Source of the DNA: Caulobacter sp. BP25 | GTDB lineage: Bacteria; Pseudomonadota; Alphaproteobacteria; Caulobacterales; Caulobacteraceae | NCBI RefSeq assembly: GCF_002737755.1 | Contig: NZ_PEGH01000020.1 | Location: 270,487-334,486 of the forward strand | Length of the DNA stretch: 64,000 bases | Direction: 5' to 3' | Shown here: in pieces, positions 13,225-21,741 of the stretch | How the letters are laid out: every line of letters starts with the position of its first letter | Position numbering within the stretch: position 1 is the first letter of the stretch | Position numbers and translations under genes: made by a program | Notes under the pieces: model-generated | The model's input: the letters and a program-made list of their open reading frames with translations, nothing else | Told to the model about the DNA's origin: nothing | Database searches by the model: none

Positions 13225-13236
13225 AAACAATTGTTT
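13225..13236. promoter_or_regulatory. AAACAATTGTTT palindrome, PsrA-like operator
   Basis: A perfect 12-bp palindrome lies 37 bp upstream of the acyl-CoA dehydrogenase ATG, followed at 13243-13254 by a weaker relative AAACACGCGTTT. The Pseudomonas PsrA consensus is (G/C)AAAC-N2-4-GTTT(G/C), and this site fits as AAAC-AATT-GTTTG. The same architecture recurs before the other acyl-CoA dehydrogenase at 45964-45979. Confidence 0.5.
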
Positions 13237-13272
13237 GGCTTAAAACACGCGTTTGGCCAAGGGGAGCAAGCC

Positions 13273-14967
13273 ATGACCACGACGATCGCGCGGGACAGCG
13301 CTGAAAACCTCGTTCTTCCAGGCCTGATCGGCCTGCTGCGCGAGGCCGCCGACGCGGCGGGGCTGTTCGTGGCCGAGGCCAAGCCCGCCGTCCTGGCTCA
13401 TATCGCTGCAGATGGCGGAAAGGTCGATCGCAAGCTGGCCGACGTCCACCAGCACCGCGTCCACGGCTATGGCTGGTACGCCTCGTACGCTGAGCTTTTG
13501 AACCAGGTCGCCGGCTGGGCCGAGCGGCTGGAGGCCGAGGGGCGGTTTGGCGAGATCGAGGCCCTGCTGGCCCAACTCCTATTCTCCGAATACTGCGCCC
13601 AGTTGGTCGGCGGCGTGCCGATGAACCAGAGCGAGATCGTCCGCCCGGCGCATCTGGTCGAGGATCGCGCGGTCCTGAACCGCCTCTATTCCAACGGCCT
13701 GATGAAGCTGATGGTCGAGGGCGGGACGCAGGCCGTCAAAACCCGGATCGCCCAACGCCTGGCCGAGGCGCGCGGCCGGCCGACGTTGGAATATGCCGGC
13801 CTCGACGAGACCTTCGAGATGATCCGCGACCAATTCCACGCCTTCGCCGAGGAGAAGGTCACCCCCTTCGCTCACCAATGGCACCTGAAGGACGAACTGA
13901 TCCCGCTGGAGCTGGTTGAAGAGCTGGGCGAACTGGGCGTCTTTGGCCTGACCATCCCCGAGGAATATGGTGGCAGCGGCATGGGCAAGCTGGCCATGTG
14001 CGTGGTCTCCGAAGAGCTGTCGCGCGCCTGGATCGGTGTCGGCTCGCTGGCCACCCGCTCGGAGATCGCCGGCGAGCTGATCCTGACCGGCGGCACGGAA
14101 GACCAGAAGCAATACTGGCTGCCCAGGATCGCCAGCGCCGAGATCCTGCCGACCGCCGTCTTCACCGAGCCGAACACGGGCTCGGACCTCGGCGCCTTAC
14201 GCACCCGCGCCGAGCTGAAGGGCGACAGCTACGTCGTGACCGGGAACAAGACCTGGATCACCCACGCCGCCCGCGCCGACGTGATGACACTGCTGGTCCG
14301 CACCGAGCCGGGCACCACCGACTATCGCGGCCTTTCGATGCTGCTGGCGCCCAAGCCGCGTGGGACGAACGAGGCCCCCTTCCCGGCGGAAGGCATGAGC
14401 GGCGGCGAGATCGAGGTGATCGGCTATCGCGGCATGAAGGAATACGAGCTGGCCTTCGACGGCTTTACCGTGCCGACCGAGAACCTCTTGGGCGGCGTTC
14501 CGGGCCAGGGCTTCAAGCAGCTGATGGCCACCTTCGAGAGCGCCCGCATCCAGACCGCCGCCCGCGCGGTCGGCGTGGCCCAGGCCGCGCTGGAGACTGG
14601 CCTTGGCTATGCGCTGGACCGCAAGCAGTTCGGCCAGGCGATCTTCGAGTTCCCGCGCGTTGCCAACAAGCTGGCCATGATGGCCGCCGAGATCATGGGC
14701 GTGCGCCAACTGACCTATTTCGCCGCCCGCCAGAAGGACGAGGGCAAGCGCTGCGATCTTGAAGCCGGCATGGCCAAGCTGATCGCCGCCCGCGTCGCCT
14801 GGGCCGCCGCCGACAACGCCCTGCAGATCCACGGCGGCAACGGCTTTGCGATGGAGTACGCCGCTAGTCGCCTGCTGGCCGACGCGCGGATCTTGAACAT
14901 CTTCGAGGGGGCGGGCGAGATTCAGGCGCAGGTTATCGCGCGGCGCCTGCTGGACGGCGGGAACTAG
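13273..14967 (+). CDS. Acyl-CoA dehydrogenase with N-terminal extension
   Basis: The 564-residue protein starts at MTTTIARDSAENL (ATG 13273, with AAGGGGAG upstream). The C-terminal ~400 residues form a standard flavin acyl-CoA dehydrogenase: FAD-binding TEPNTGSDL, a Trp-containing GNKTWITH segment, DRKQFGQAI, and the catalytic-Glu motif IFEGAGEIQ near the end. The first ~160 residues are an additional alpha-helical region absent from medium-chain enzymes. It oxidises acyl-CoA to the trans-2-enoyl-CoA and passes electrons to ETF, whose genes lie at 19.9-21.6 kb. It may be controlled from the palindrome at 13225. Confidence 0.93.
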   Translation: MTTTIARDSAENLVLPGLIGLLREAADAAGLFVAEAKPAVLAHIAADGGKVDRKLADVHQHRVHGYGWYASYAELLNQVAGWAERLEAEGRFGEIEALLAQLLFSEYCAQLVGGVPMNQSEIVRPAHLVEDRAVLNRLYSNGLMKLMVEGGTQAVKTRIAQRLAEARGRPTLEYAGLDETFEMIRDQFHAFAEEKVTPFAHQWHLKDELIPLELVEELGELGVFGLTIPEEYGGSGMGKLAMCVVSEELSRAWIGVGSLATRSEIAGELILTGGTEDQKQYWLPRIASAEILPTAVFTEPNTGSDLGALRTRAELKGDSYVVTGNKTWITHAARADVMTLLVRTEPGTTDYRGLSMLLAPKPRGTNEAPFPAEGMSGGEIEVIGYRGMKEYELAFDGFTVPTENLLGGVPGQGFKQLMATFESARIQTAARAVGVAQAALETGLGYALDRKQFGQAIFEFPRVANKLAMMAAEIMGVRQLTYFAARQKDEGKRCDLEAGMAKLIAARVAWAAADNALQIHGGNGFAMEYAASRLLADARILNIFEGAGEIQAQVIARRLLDGGN

Positions 14968-15038
14968 CAGCGCCCCCCTTGTCCGCCGCCGGAGCATCGG
15001 CATAGCCTCGCGCCCTTTCCCCTTCCAAGGACGCGTCC

Positions 15039-16646
15039 ATGCTGACCACGACCCGCCGCTCCGCCCTCGTCTCGGCCCTGGCGACCACGGGCCTGGCGGC
15101 GTTCGGGAGCCGGGCGTTCGCGCAGGAAACCGGGGCCGTCGCCGCCGCCGTCGACCAGTTCGCCCAGCAGGTGATGGCCGCCTTCCCCGACCAGCCGGGC
15201 CTGGGGATCACCGTGGTCGAGCGCGGCAAGACCACCCTGGCCAAGGGCTACGGCGTCAAGACGCTGGGAACCCAGGACCGCTGCGACGAGAACACGATCT
15301 TTGGCATCGCCTCGAACACCAAGGCCATGACCGCCGCCCTACTGGGCATGCTGATCGAGGAAGGTCGCCTGGCCTGGGACGATCCGGTCACCAAGCACCT
15401 GCCCGATTTCGTGATGAGCGATCCGACCGTCACCAAGCTGATGACGGTCCGCGACCTGCTGGTCCATCGCAGCGGCCTGACGCTGGGGGCAGGCGACCTG
15501 ATGCTCTGGCCCGCGCCCACCCACACCCGGGCCGAGATCGTGGCGGGGCTTAAATACCTGCCGATCGGCGGCCAGTTCAGGGGCGGGTACGCCTATGACA
15601 ACGTCCTCTATGTCGTCGCCGGCGCGGTGATCGAAGCGGTCACCGGCCAGACCTGGGAAGCGGTGATCAAGAGCCGGATCTTCGATCCCTTGGGCATGAC
15701 CAGCACGGTCGCCAGCCCCGCCCTGGTCGACAGGTCCCGCCGCGCCTCGCCGCACGCGCGCCTGGGTCCGCCAACGCGGGGGCTGGGGCCCCAGACGGCG
15801 CTGCCCTTCGACGCCAGCTTCGACGCCGCAGCGCCGGCGGGCGGAACCAATTCGACGCCCAAGGACATCGCCCGCTGGATGCAGGTGCAGCTGGGCCTGG
15901 GAATGCTGCCAAACGGCAAGCGCTTATGGAGCGAGCCCACCGCCCGCGAGATGTGGCGGCCGCACACGATCACCAGCTGGTCGGAAGGACCGACGGACGA
16001 CAATCCCGCTCGCCCCTCGATGCAGGCCTATGGCCTAGGCTGGTTCGTCCAGGATCATCGCGGCGAGCGGATTGTTTGGCACACCGGAGGCCTGGCCGGC
16101 TTCATCTCCTATACGGCCCTGCTCCCCGGCCGGAAGTCGGGGATCATGATCATGACCAACGCCGAGGAGACGCCGGTGCTGCGGTCGCTGCGCTATGGCG
16201 GCGCCGACCGCCTGCAGGGCCGCGCCGATTACGACTGGATCGCTTCCAGCAAGCGGCTCCAGGCCGAGAGCGACGCCCAGGCGCTGAAGGATCTGGCCAG
16301 GGCCACCGCCCCCTCGTCCGGCGCCAAGCCCAGCCTGCCTCTGGAGGCCTATGCGGGCGTCTATCGCGACCCCTGGTACGGCACGGTGACGATCACGCTC
16401 GTCGGCAAGGGAAAGGCCAAGGCTCTGCGGGTCTCGTTCGACAAGACACCCGCCCTGCGCGGCAAGCTGGAACCGTTCGACGGCGAGACCTTCAAGACCA
16501 CCTTCGACGACCGCACACAGGAGGACGCCTTCTTTACCTTCGACCTCAAGGACGGACACGCGGTCTCGGCCTTGGTCAAGGCGGTCTCGCCGCTGGCGGA
16601 CTTCAGCTACGACTATCAGGACCTGCGGCTGAGCCGGGTGTCCTGA
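15039..16646 (+). CDS. Exported beta-lactamase-family serine hydrolase with DUF3471-like tail
   Basis: The protein has 535 residues. It has a twin-arginine-like export signal (TTRRSALVSALATTGLAAFG, cleavage after AFA). The class-C/penicillin-binding fold shows the SxxK nucleophile in GIASNTKAM and the YxN motif in GYAYDNVLY, and WHTGGLAGF is the HxG motif. The last ~110 residues match the DUF3471-type lipocalin-like domain often fused to these esterases/peptidases. It is likely a periplasmic peptidase or esterase rather than an antibiotic-resistance enzyme. It follows the acyl-CoA dehydrogenase by 71 bp. Confidence 0.9.
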   Translation: MLTTTRRSALVSALATTGLAAFGSRAFAQETGAVAAAVDQFAQQVMAAFPDQPGLGITVVERGKTTLAKGYGVKTLGTQDRCDENTIFGIASNTKAMTAALLGMLIEEGRLAWDDPVTKHLPDFVMSDPTVTKLMTVRDLLVHRSGLTLGAGDLMLWPAPTHTRAEIVAGLKYLPIGGQFRGGYAYDNVLYVVAGAVIEAVTGQTWEAVIKSRIFDPLGMTSTVASPALVDRSRRASPHARLGPPTRGLGPQTALPFDASFDAAAPAGGTNSTPKDIARWMQVQLGLGMLPNGKRLWSEPTAREMWRPHTITSWSEGPTDDNPARPSMQAYGLGWFVQDHRGERIVWHTGGLAGFISYTALLPGRKSGIMIMTNAEETPVLRSLRYGGADRLQGRADYDWIASSKRLQAESDAQALKDLARATAPSSGAKPSLPLEAYAGVYRDPWYGTVTITLVGKGKAKALRVSFDKTPALRGKLEPFDGETFKTTFDDRTQEDAFFTFDLKDGHAVSALVKAVSPLADFSYDYQDLRLSRVS

Positions 16647-16653
16647 CACCCCC

Positions 16654-17262
16654 TCAGCGAGGCTTCCAGCCCTCCGCGATCATCGCGATCTGCTTGTCCA
16701 TCACCGCCGACATCTGGGCGGCGGGAAGCACCCCGCCCGCCGTGGCCGCCATCCGGTAGTTCCAGGCATAGGCGGCCTTCAGGGTGTCGGCGATCAGCGG
16801 CAGGTCGAGATCCTCGCGCACCTCGCCCTTGCTGACCCCATCCCGCAGAACGTCGAGCAGCATCTGCGTCAGGCGCGGATTGCGGCCATAGGGCTTCACC
16901 CCTGGGTCGTTGCTGGGATTGTACGAGGCGGCGATGTGGGCCAGGAACAGCTTCACCCGCCGCGTCTCGAACGCATAGTGGATGGCGAAGATCGAGCAAA
17001 GCTTGTCAGCCGTGCTCCCCCGCAGGAACGGAACCACCCGATCGAACTCGGCGTAGAGTTCGCTCAGTCGATGGTCCATCACATGGCTCAGCACCTCCGC
17101 CTTGGAGGCGAAGGTCGTGAACACGCTGCCGACCGAGACCCCCGCCCGCTCCGCGATGGCGCGGATGGTGGTCTCGTCGTATCCGATCTCATTGAACAGG
17201 TCGCGCGCGGCTTCGAGAACCTTCTCGCGCGTCGCGGCCTTCTGTTCGTTCCTTACGCCCAC
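16654..17262 (-). CDS. TetR-family regulator
   Basis: The protein has about 202 residues, counted from a GTG at 17262 with AGGGGG upstream. The TetR helix-turn-helix is ATREKVLEAARDLFNEIGYD...IRAIAERAGVSVGSVFTTF. The ligand-binding half shows no recognised subfamily signature. A longer frame to 17304 is possible but has no Shine-Dalgarno support. It is convergent with the serine hydrolase (7-bp gap) and lies in tandem behind another TetR gene. Its regulon is not evident. Confidence 0.88.
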   Translation of the reverse strand: MGVRNEQKAATREKVLEAARDLFNEIGYDETTIRAIAERAGVSVGSVFTTFASKAEVLSHVMDHRLSELYAEFDRVVPFLRGSTADKLCSIFAIHYAFETRRVKLFLAHIAASYNPSNDPGVKPYGRNPRLTQMLLDVLRDGVSKGEVREDLDLPLIADTLKAAYAWNYRMAATAGGVLPAAQMSAVMDKQIAMIAEGWKPR

Positions 17263-17427
17263 GCACGTCCCCCTCGAACACGCCAGCGTCACGATTGACT
17301 TCAAAGACGCACCATCCCCCCCCCGGGGAATGGTCGCGCCGATCGTTAGAGGCTGCCTGTTTGTGATAGAAAGATCAAAAACAGATAAACGGGATCTATC
17401 TCAAACACTTAGAGCACCTGCCACGCT

Positions 17428-18075
17428 CTAGGCGGCGGCGCCCGCGAGAATGATCTTCAGTTGATTCGAGAGATGCTCGAGCAGAGCCTCCACCGACCAG
17501 CCGTCGTAAACGACCCGACGATAGTTGGCGAGATACACATCCCAGATGATCTCCGCCAACAGCTTGGCGTCGACATCGCTCTTCAGCTGCTTTTGCTCGA
17601 CGCCGCGCTGTAGCGCCTCGTCGATCAACTGGAAGACACGCTTGAGCTCCGTGCGAGCGCGGCGCTCGGCCGCTTCCGACCGGGTCCAGGAGACCGCGAT
17701 GTTGGCGCGTAGCAGCGGCAGCTGCTCGACGTGGAAGCTGTAGGCGACGCCGAACAGACCCAGCAGCGCCTCGTCCACCGTCTTGGCGTTGCGGGCGGCC
17801 TGGATCATCTGAGCGTAGATGACCTCGTAGTCGGCGGTCAGGATTTCCTCGAACAACTCCGACTTGTCGGCGAAGCTGGCGAAGACCGCGCCAGTCGACA
17901 TGCCGGCAGCCTGGGCGATATCACGGATGGTCGCGCCCTCGTAGCCGCGCTCGCTGAACAGGCGGCGGGCGGCGGCCAGCACGCGCTCACGCGTGCGCTG
18001 CTTGGCCAGCGCCCGGCGGGTCAGCTTCACCGGGGTTTCGTCACCCTGGTCGATATTGACGGAAACGAAGCTCAT
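17428..18075 (-). CDS. TetR-family regulator, translationally coupled to a small coiled-coil protein
   Basis: The 215-residue protein has the TetR DNA-binding domain at about 20-67 (RERVLAAARRLFSERGYEG...GMSTGAVFASFADK). Its ATG overlaps the stop of the upstream 73-residue gene (ATGA at 18072-18075), so the two are co-translated. An inverted repeat at 18355-18370 upstream of the pair is a candidate operator, implying autoregulation. Confidence 0.9.
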   Translation of the reverse strand: MSFVSVNIDQGDETPVKLTRRALAKQRTRERVLAAARRLFSERGYEGATIRDIAQAAGMSTGAVFASFADKSELFEEILTADYEVIYAQMIQAARNAKTVDEALLGLFGVAYSFHVEQLPLLRANIAVSWTRSEAAERRARTELKRVFQLIDEALQRGVEQKQLKSDVDAKLLAEIIWDVYLANYRRVVYDGWSVEALLEHLSNQLKIILAGAAA

Positions 18076-18293
18076 GCGGCGGCCTCCAGGCGGGCGAGAG
18101 CGGCTTCAGCGCGCTTCTCGAACTCGGTGCAATATTCATCGACGACATTCTGAAGAACGTCGGCGTAACGACGGGCCAACTGGCGGCCGTCCTGCGCGGC
18201 GTCGCGCAGATCGGTGATCAGCTGGCGGACTTCGGCGAGGGCCTCTTCACGCTCTAGCGCGGAGGGGTCCACAGAGCGGGCGCTCTGAGCCAT
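18072..18293 (-). CDS. Small acidic coiled-coil protein, partner of the TetR gene
   Basis: The 73-residue protein is almost entirely predicted helix (EREEALAEVRQLITDLRDAA then VDEYCTEFEKRAEAALARLE) with heptad-like spacing. It has no signal peptide and no family that I recognise. It precedes and overlaps the TetR gene by 4 bp, and GGAG lies upstream of its ATG. Co-translation suggests it modulates that regulator or shares its regulon; this is inference. Confidence 0.75.
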   Translation of the reverse strand: MAQSARSVDPSALEREEALAEVRQLITDLRDAAQDGRQLARRYADVLQNVVDEYCTEFEKRAEAALARLEAAA

Positions 18294-18354
18294 GCGGCAG
18301 TCTCCTACCCCCCGCTGGGGCCAGTGAAAGCGTTGAACGATCTCGATGGGGGAG

Positions 18355-18370
18355 GTTGATCGTGTTCAAC
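18355..18370. promoter_or_regulatory. Candidate TetR operator
   Basis: GTTGA-tcgtgt-TCAAC is a perfect 5-bp dyad, and a further GTTGAACGATC half-site lies at 18332-18342, making an extended imperfect inverted repeat with GATCGTGTTCAAC. It is 62 bp upstream of the coiled-coil/TetR pair. Confidence 0.4.
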
Positions 18371-18610
18371 GAACGCAGACTACTAAACAAGACGCGGGGG
18401 CCTTAACGCCAGGGAAGCGCGTTGGCAACCGCGAAAACTCACTCGAAATGCGTAAGTGATCACGCTCAACCTAGATATGCGAGCGCTACCTAGGCGTCAC
18501 TGCGTCATTTTGCCCATCGAACCAGTTCGTCGAACATGCTCAATGAATATGGATTGACATGGCGTAGCGCTGCTCTGGCGCGTCGCCTCGCGAGCCCTTA
18601 TCGTAGGGCC

Positions 18611-18814
18611 ATGTCCCATCTGTTCGATTTCCTGGTCCCGGCCGCTCTTCTGGCGGTCCTGATCGCCTTGGGCGCGGGTCTTTACGCGCTGTTCCGTGGA
18701 GGCGACTTCGGGCGTTCCTATTCCAACAAGCTGATGCGGCTGCGGGTGCTCCTGCAATTCATCGCCATCATCGTCCTGGTCGCCGCCGCCTTCTGGTGGC
18801 GTAAGGGCGCTTAA
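18611..18814 (+). CDS. HIG1-domain twin-transmembrane protein
   Basis: The 67-residue protein has two hydrophobic helices (FLVPAALLAVLIALGAGLYA and LLQFIAIIVLVAAAFWW) joined by SYSNKLMRLRVLLQ, which resembles the HIG1 motif. HIG1 proteins associate with respiratory supercomplexes or cytochrome oxidase. The ATG at 18611 follows a GTAGGG; an upstream extension to 18536 lacks support. It is 48 bp before the cobalamin adenosyltransferase gene, with etfBA following. Confidence 0.85.
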   Translation: MSHLFDFLVPAALLAVLIALGAGLYALFRGGDFGRSYSNKLMRLRVLLQFIAIIVLVAAAFWWRKGA

Positions 18815-18862
18815 GGCTCGCTCTTTAGATAGCGCCACTCAGGGAACGAGAGTCCGCGACGC

Positions 18863-19441
18863 ATGGTCACGCTGAACCGCATCTATACCCGCACCGGCGA
18901 CGCCGGCTCGACACGCCTGGCGACCGGAGCGCCGGTAAGCAAGGCCTCGCAACGGGTCGAGGCGTATGGAGGGGTCGACGAGACCAACGCCGCCATTGGT
19001 CAGGCGCGACAGCATACCGCAGGCGATCCGGCGCTCGACGCCATACTGGAGCGCATCCAGAACGACCTCTTCGACCTGGGCGCCGACCTCGCCACGCCGG
19101 AGCAGCACGGCAAGCCCGAGTGGGAACCGCTGCGTATTCTCGACAGCCAGGTCGAGCGGCTGGAGCGCGAGATCGACCAGCTGAACGCCGAACTTGAGCC
19201 GCTGACCTCGTTCGTGCTGCCAGCCGGATCGCCCGCCGCCGCAGCCCTGCACGTGGCGCGGACCGTCTGCCGGCGCGCCGAGCGCGGCTGCGTGGCCCTG
19301 ATGACGGTGGAGGGCGAGATCGTGGGCGCGCCCGCCATAAAGTACCTGAACCGCCTGTCGGACCTGTTGTTCGTCGCCGCCCGCTGGACCAACGACAAGG
19401 GCAAGGCCGACGTGCTGTGGAAGCCCGGCGCGACGCGCTAG
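18863..19441 (+). CDS. pduO: Cob(I)alamin adenosyltransferase, PduO type
   Basis: The 192-residue enzyme transfers the adenosyl group of ATP to cob(I)alamin, making coenzyme B12. The N-terminal ATP-binding motif IYTRTGDAGSTRLATG is intact (residues 7-22), and the C-terminal RRAERGCV and YLNRLSDLLFVAARW segments are the family core. Adenosylcobalamin users such as methylmalonyl-CoA mutase are not in the window. It lies between the HIG1 protein and etfBA. Confidence 0.95.
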   Translation: MVTLNRIYTRTGDAGSTRLATGAPVSKASQRVEAYGGVDETNAAIGQARQHTAGDPALDAILERIQNDLFDLGADLATPEQHGKPEWEPLRILDSQVERLEREIDQLNAELEPLTSFVLPAGSPAAAALHVARTVCRRAERGCVALMTVEGEIVGAPAIKYLNRLSDLLFVAARWTNDKGKADVLWKPGATR

Positions 19442-19449
19442 GGCGGAGA

Positions 19450-19719
19450 CTACTTCTTCGGCTGAACCGCGCTCTGCGCAGCCGCCGGCGGGGCGTCAGT
19501 CTCGCCATTGATCGGCGGCACGTTCGCGGGACGGCGGGTCAGGGTCTCGATCGGATAGACCGTGGCGCACTTCAGCCACTTGCCGGCCCAGGCGCCCCCA
19601 CGCGCCTCGCAGCGCTCCTTTGGCCAGACCCACATCGCATGATAGGCCAGCACGCCCCCGCTGCTGAGCAGGAACAGGCCGATGAAGACATACTTCAGGC
19701 GGGTGATGGTCTTGTTCAT
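19450..19719 (-). CDS. Small single-pass membrane protein, hypothetical
   Basis: The 89-residue protein has one N-terminal transmembrane segment (YVFIGLFLLSSGGVLAYHAM), two Cys residues (ERCEARGG and LKCATV) in the probable periplasmic part, and a Pro/Ala-rich tail. I do not recognise the family. It is convergent with the adenosyltransferase gene (8-bp gap) and divergent from etfB. Confidence 0.65.
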   Translation of the reverse strand: MNKTITRLKYVFIGLFLLSSGGVLAYHAMWVWPKERCEARGGAWAGKWLKCATVYPIETLTRRPANVPPINGETDAPPAAAQSAVQPKK

Positions 19720-19854
19720 GCGCGGCCCCTTAGCGCCTTTCCGTCCTTAAGGGAATGAGCCGCGCATCGCCTCGCGATCTCTTCCCGCGCGGAGAGACCT
19801 ACGATCGTTTGAACCCGCACAGCGATAACGCATTACGCTTACGCCAAGGGAAAC

Positions 19855-19882
19855 TTGCATTGCGGCGCGCAAGCGCTAAGTC
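19855..19882 (+). promoter_or_regulatory. Candidate housekeeping promoter of etfBA
   Basis: TTGCAT, a 14-base spacer, then GCTAAGTC. The Caulobacter sigma-73 consensus is TTGaCgS-N10-14-GCTANAWC, so both elements fit approximately. The site ends 47 bp before the etfB ATG. Confidence 0.45.
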
Positions 19883-19929
19883 GATTGGCAAGCAGGAGAA
19901 AACGCAAAACCTGGAGGCGGTGAAAACCG

Positions 19930-20676
19930 ATGAAGGTCCTAGTCCCGGTCAAGCGGGTGATCGACTACAACGTAAAGGCCCGCGTCAAGGCGGATCAGAC
20001 GGGTGTCGACCTCGCCAACGTCAAGATGTCCATGAACCCCTTCTGTGAGATCGCGGTCGAGGAAGCCGTGCGTCTCAAGGAAAAAGGCGTGGCGACCGAG
20101 GTCGTCATTGTCAGCATCGGCCCCGCCCAAGCCCAGGAGACGATCCGCACGGCGCTCGCCATGGGCGGCGATCGCGGGATCCTGATCACCTCGGACGCCG
20201 ACCTCGAGCCCCTGGCCGTGGCCAAGCTGCTGGCCGCCGTGGTCGCCGAGGAGAACCCGAACCTCGTCGTCATGGGCAAGCAGGCGATCGACGGCGACAA
20301 CAACGCCGTCGGCCAGATGCTGTCGGCCCTGCTGGGCTGGCCGCAAGCCACCTACGCCTCGGCCATCGAGGTGTCAGGTTCGACCGCCAAGGTGACCCGT
20401 GAAGTCGACGGCGGCCTCCAGACCCTGGACGTCGACCTGCCGGCCGTGATCACCGCCGACCTACGCCTGAACGAGCCGCGCTATGCGTCTCTGCCCAACA
20501 TCATGAAGGCCAAGAAGAAGGAAATCGCGAGCAAGACGGTCGCCGACTACGGCGTCGACGTCGCGCCGCGCCTGAAGGTCATCAAGGTCACCGAGCCCGC
20601 CAAGCGCTCGGCTGGCATCAAGGTCGAGACGGCCGCTGACCTCGTGTCCAAGCTCAACACCGCGGGGGTGCTGTAA
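19930..20676 (+). CDS. etfB: Electron transfer flavoprotein subunit beta
   Basis: The 248-residue subunit starts [20 protein letters not shown], with GGAGG upstream. It carries the AMP-binding site and the acyl-CoA-dehydrogenase recognition loop ([20 protein letters not shown], with the conserved Leu). With EtfA it accepts electrons from acyl-CoA dehydrogenases, two of which are in this window, and passes them to ETF:quinone oxidoreductase. Its stop overlaps the etfA start by one base. Confidence 0.98.
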   Translation: MKVLVPVKRVIDYNVKARVKADQTGVDLANVKMSMNPFCEIAVEEAVRLKEKGVATEVVIVSIGPAQAQETIRTALAMGGDRGILITSDADLEPLAVAKLLAAVVAEENPNLVVMGKQAIDGDNNAVGQMLSALLGWPQATYASAIEVSGSTAKVTREVDGGLQTLDVDLPAVITADLRLNEPRYASLPNIMKAKKKEIASKTVADYGVDVAPRLKVIKVTEPAKRSAGIKVETAADLVSKLNTAGVL

Positions 20677-21617
20677 TGGGTGTTCTCGTCGTCGCCGATA
20701 ACGACAACGCGCACCTGCGCGACGCGACCCACAAGACCGTCACCGCCGCCCTGAAGATCTCGGGCGACGTCGACGTGCTGGTCCTGGGCAAGGGCGCCAA
20801 GGCCGTGGCTGACGCGGCCGCCAAGATCGCTGGCGTCCGCAAGGTGCTGCTGGCCGAATCCGACGCCCTGGGCCACGGCATCGCCGAAGCCCAGGCCGAC
20901 GCGGTGCTGGCTCTGGCCGGCGCCTACGACGCGATCCTGGTTCCGGCCACCTCGGGCGGCAAGAACTTCGCGCCGCGCGTCGCCGCCAAGCTGGACGTCG
21001 CCCCGATCTCCGAGATCGTCGAGGTCGTGAGCGCCGACACCTTCGTGCGTCCGATCTACGCCGGCAACGCCCTGGAGACGATCCAGTCCAGCGACGCCAA
21101 GAAGGTGATCACCGTCCGCCCGACCGCCTTCCCGGCGGCGGCGGAAGGCGGCTCCGCCTCGGTCGAAACCGTGGGCGGCGCTGATGCTGGCAAGACCCGC
21201 TTCGTCAGCGAAGAGATGGTCAAGTCCGACCGTCCGGAACTGGCCGCGGCCAAGATCGTCGTCTCGGGCGGTCGCGCCATGGGCTCGGCCGAGGAGTTCC
21301 AGCGCGTGATCGAGCCGCTGGCCGACAAGCTGGGCGCCGCCGTCGGCGCCAGCCGCGCGGCCGTCGACGCTGGCTATGCTCCGAACGACTACCAAGTCGG
21401 TCAGACGGGCAAGGTCGTGGCGCCGCAGCTCTATGTCGCCATCGGCATCTCGGGCGCGATCCAGCACCTGGCCGGCATGAAGGACTCCAAGGTGATCGTC
21501 GCGATCAACAAGGACGCCGACGCGCCGATCTTCCAGGTCGCCGACTTTGGCCTGGTCGCCGACTACAAGTCGGCCGTGCCGGAGCTGATGGACGCCCTGA
21601 GCGCGGCCGGGAAGTAA
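20676..21617 (+). CDS. etfA: Electron transfer flavoprotein subunit alpha
   Basis: The 313-residue subunit's C-terminal FAD domain is complete ([53 protein letters not shown]). It shares a TAATG junction with etfB, implying translational coupling and equal stoichiometry. An intrinsic terminator follows 46 bp downstream. Confidence 0.98.
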   Translation: MGVLVVADNDNAHLRDATHKTVTAALKISGDVDVLVLGKGAKAVADAAAKIAGVRKVLLAESDALGHGIAEAQADAVLALAGAYDAILVPATSGGKNFAPRVAAKLDVAPISEIVEVVSADTFVRPIYAGNALETIQSSDAKKVITVRPTAFPAAAEGGSASVETVGGADAGKTRFVSEEMVKSDRPELAAAKIVVSGGRAMGSAEEFQRVIEPLADKLGAAVGASRAAVDAGYAPNDYQVGQTGKVVAPQLYVAIGISGAIQHLAGMKDSKVIVAINKDADAPIFQVADFGLVADYKSAVPELMDALSAAGK

Positions 21618-21662
21618 CGCGGACCCTCCCCTTCTCCCCTTGCTGGAGAAGGAAAAATCACG

Positions 21663-21692
21663 AAAGGCCCGGAGGCGACTCCGGGCCTTTTT
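21663..21692 (+). terminator. Rho-independent terminator after etfA
   Basis: A 12-bp stem AAAGGCCCGGAG/CTCCGGGCCTTT with a GCGA loop runs straight into a T-tract. It ends the etfBA transcript and separates it from the aminomutase gene. Confidence 0.88.
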
Positions 21693-21741
21693 GCTTGCCG
21701 ATTTGCCTCCCAGGCGGAAATCCCGCATATCCCCGCGCCTC

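Noticed and set aside
15039..16646. Class C beta-lactamase resistance gene
   Set aside because: The SxxK/YxN/HxG fold is shared by many esterases and peptidases, the DUF3471-like tail is typical of those, and nothing points to resistance.
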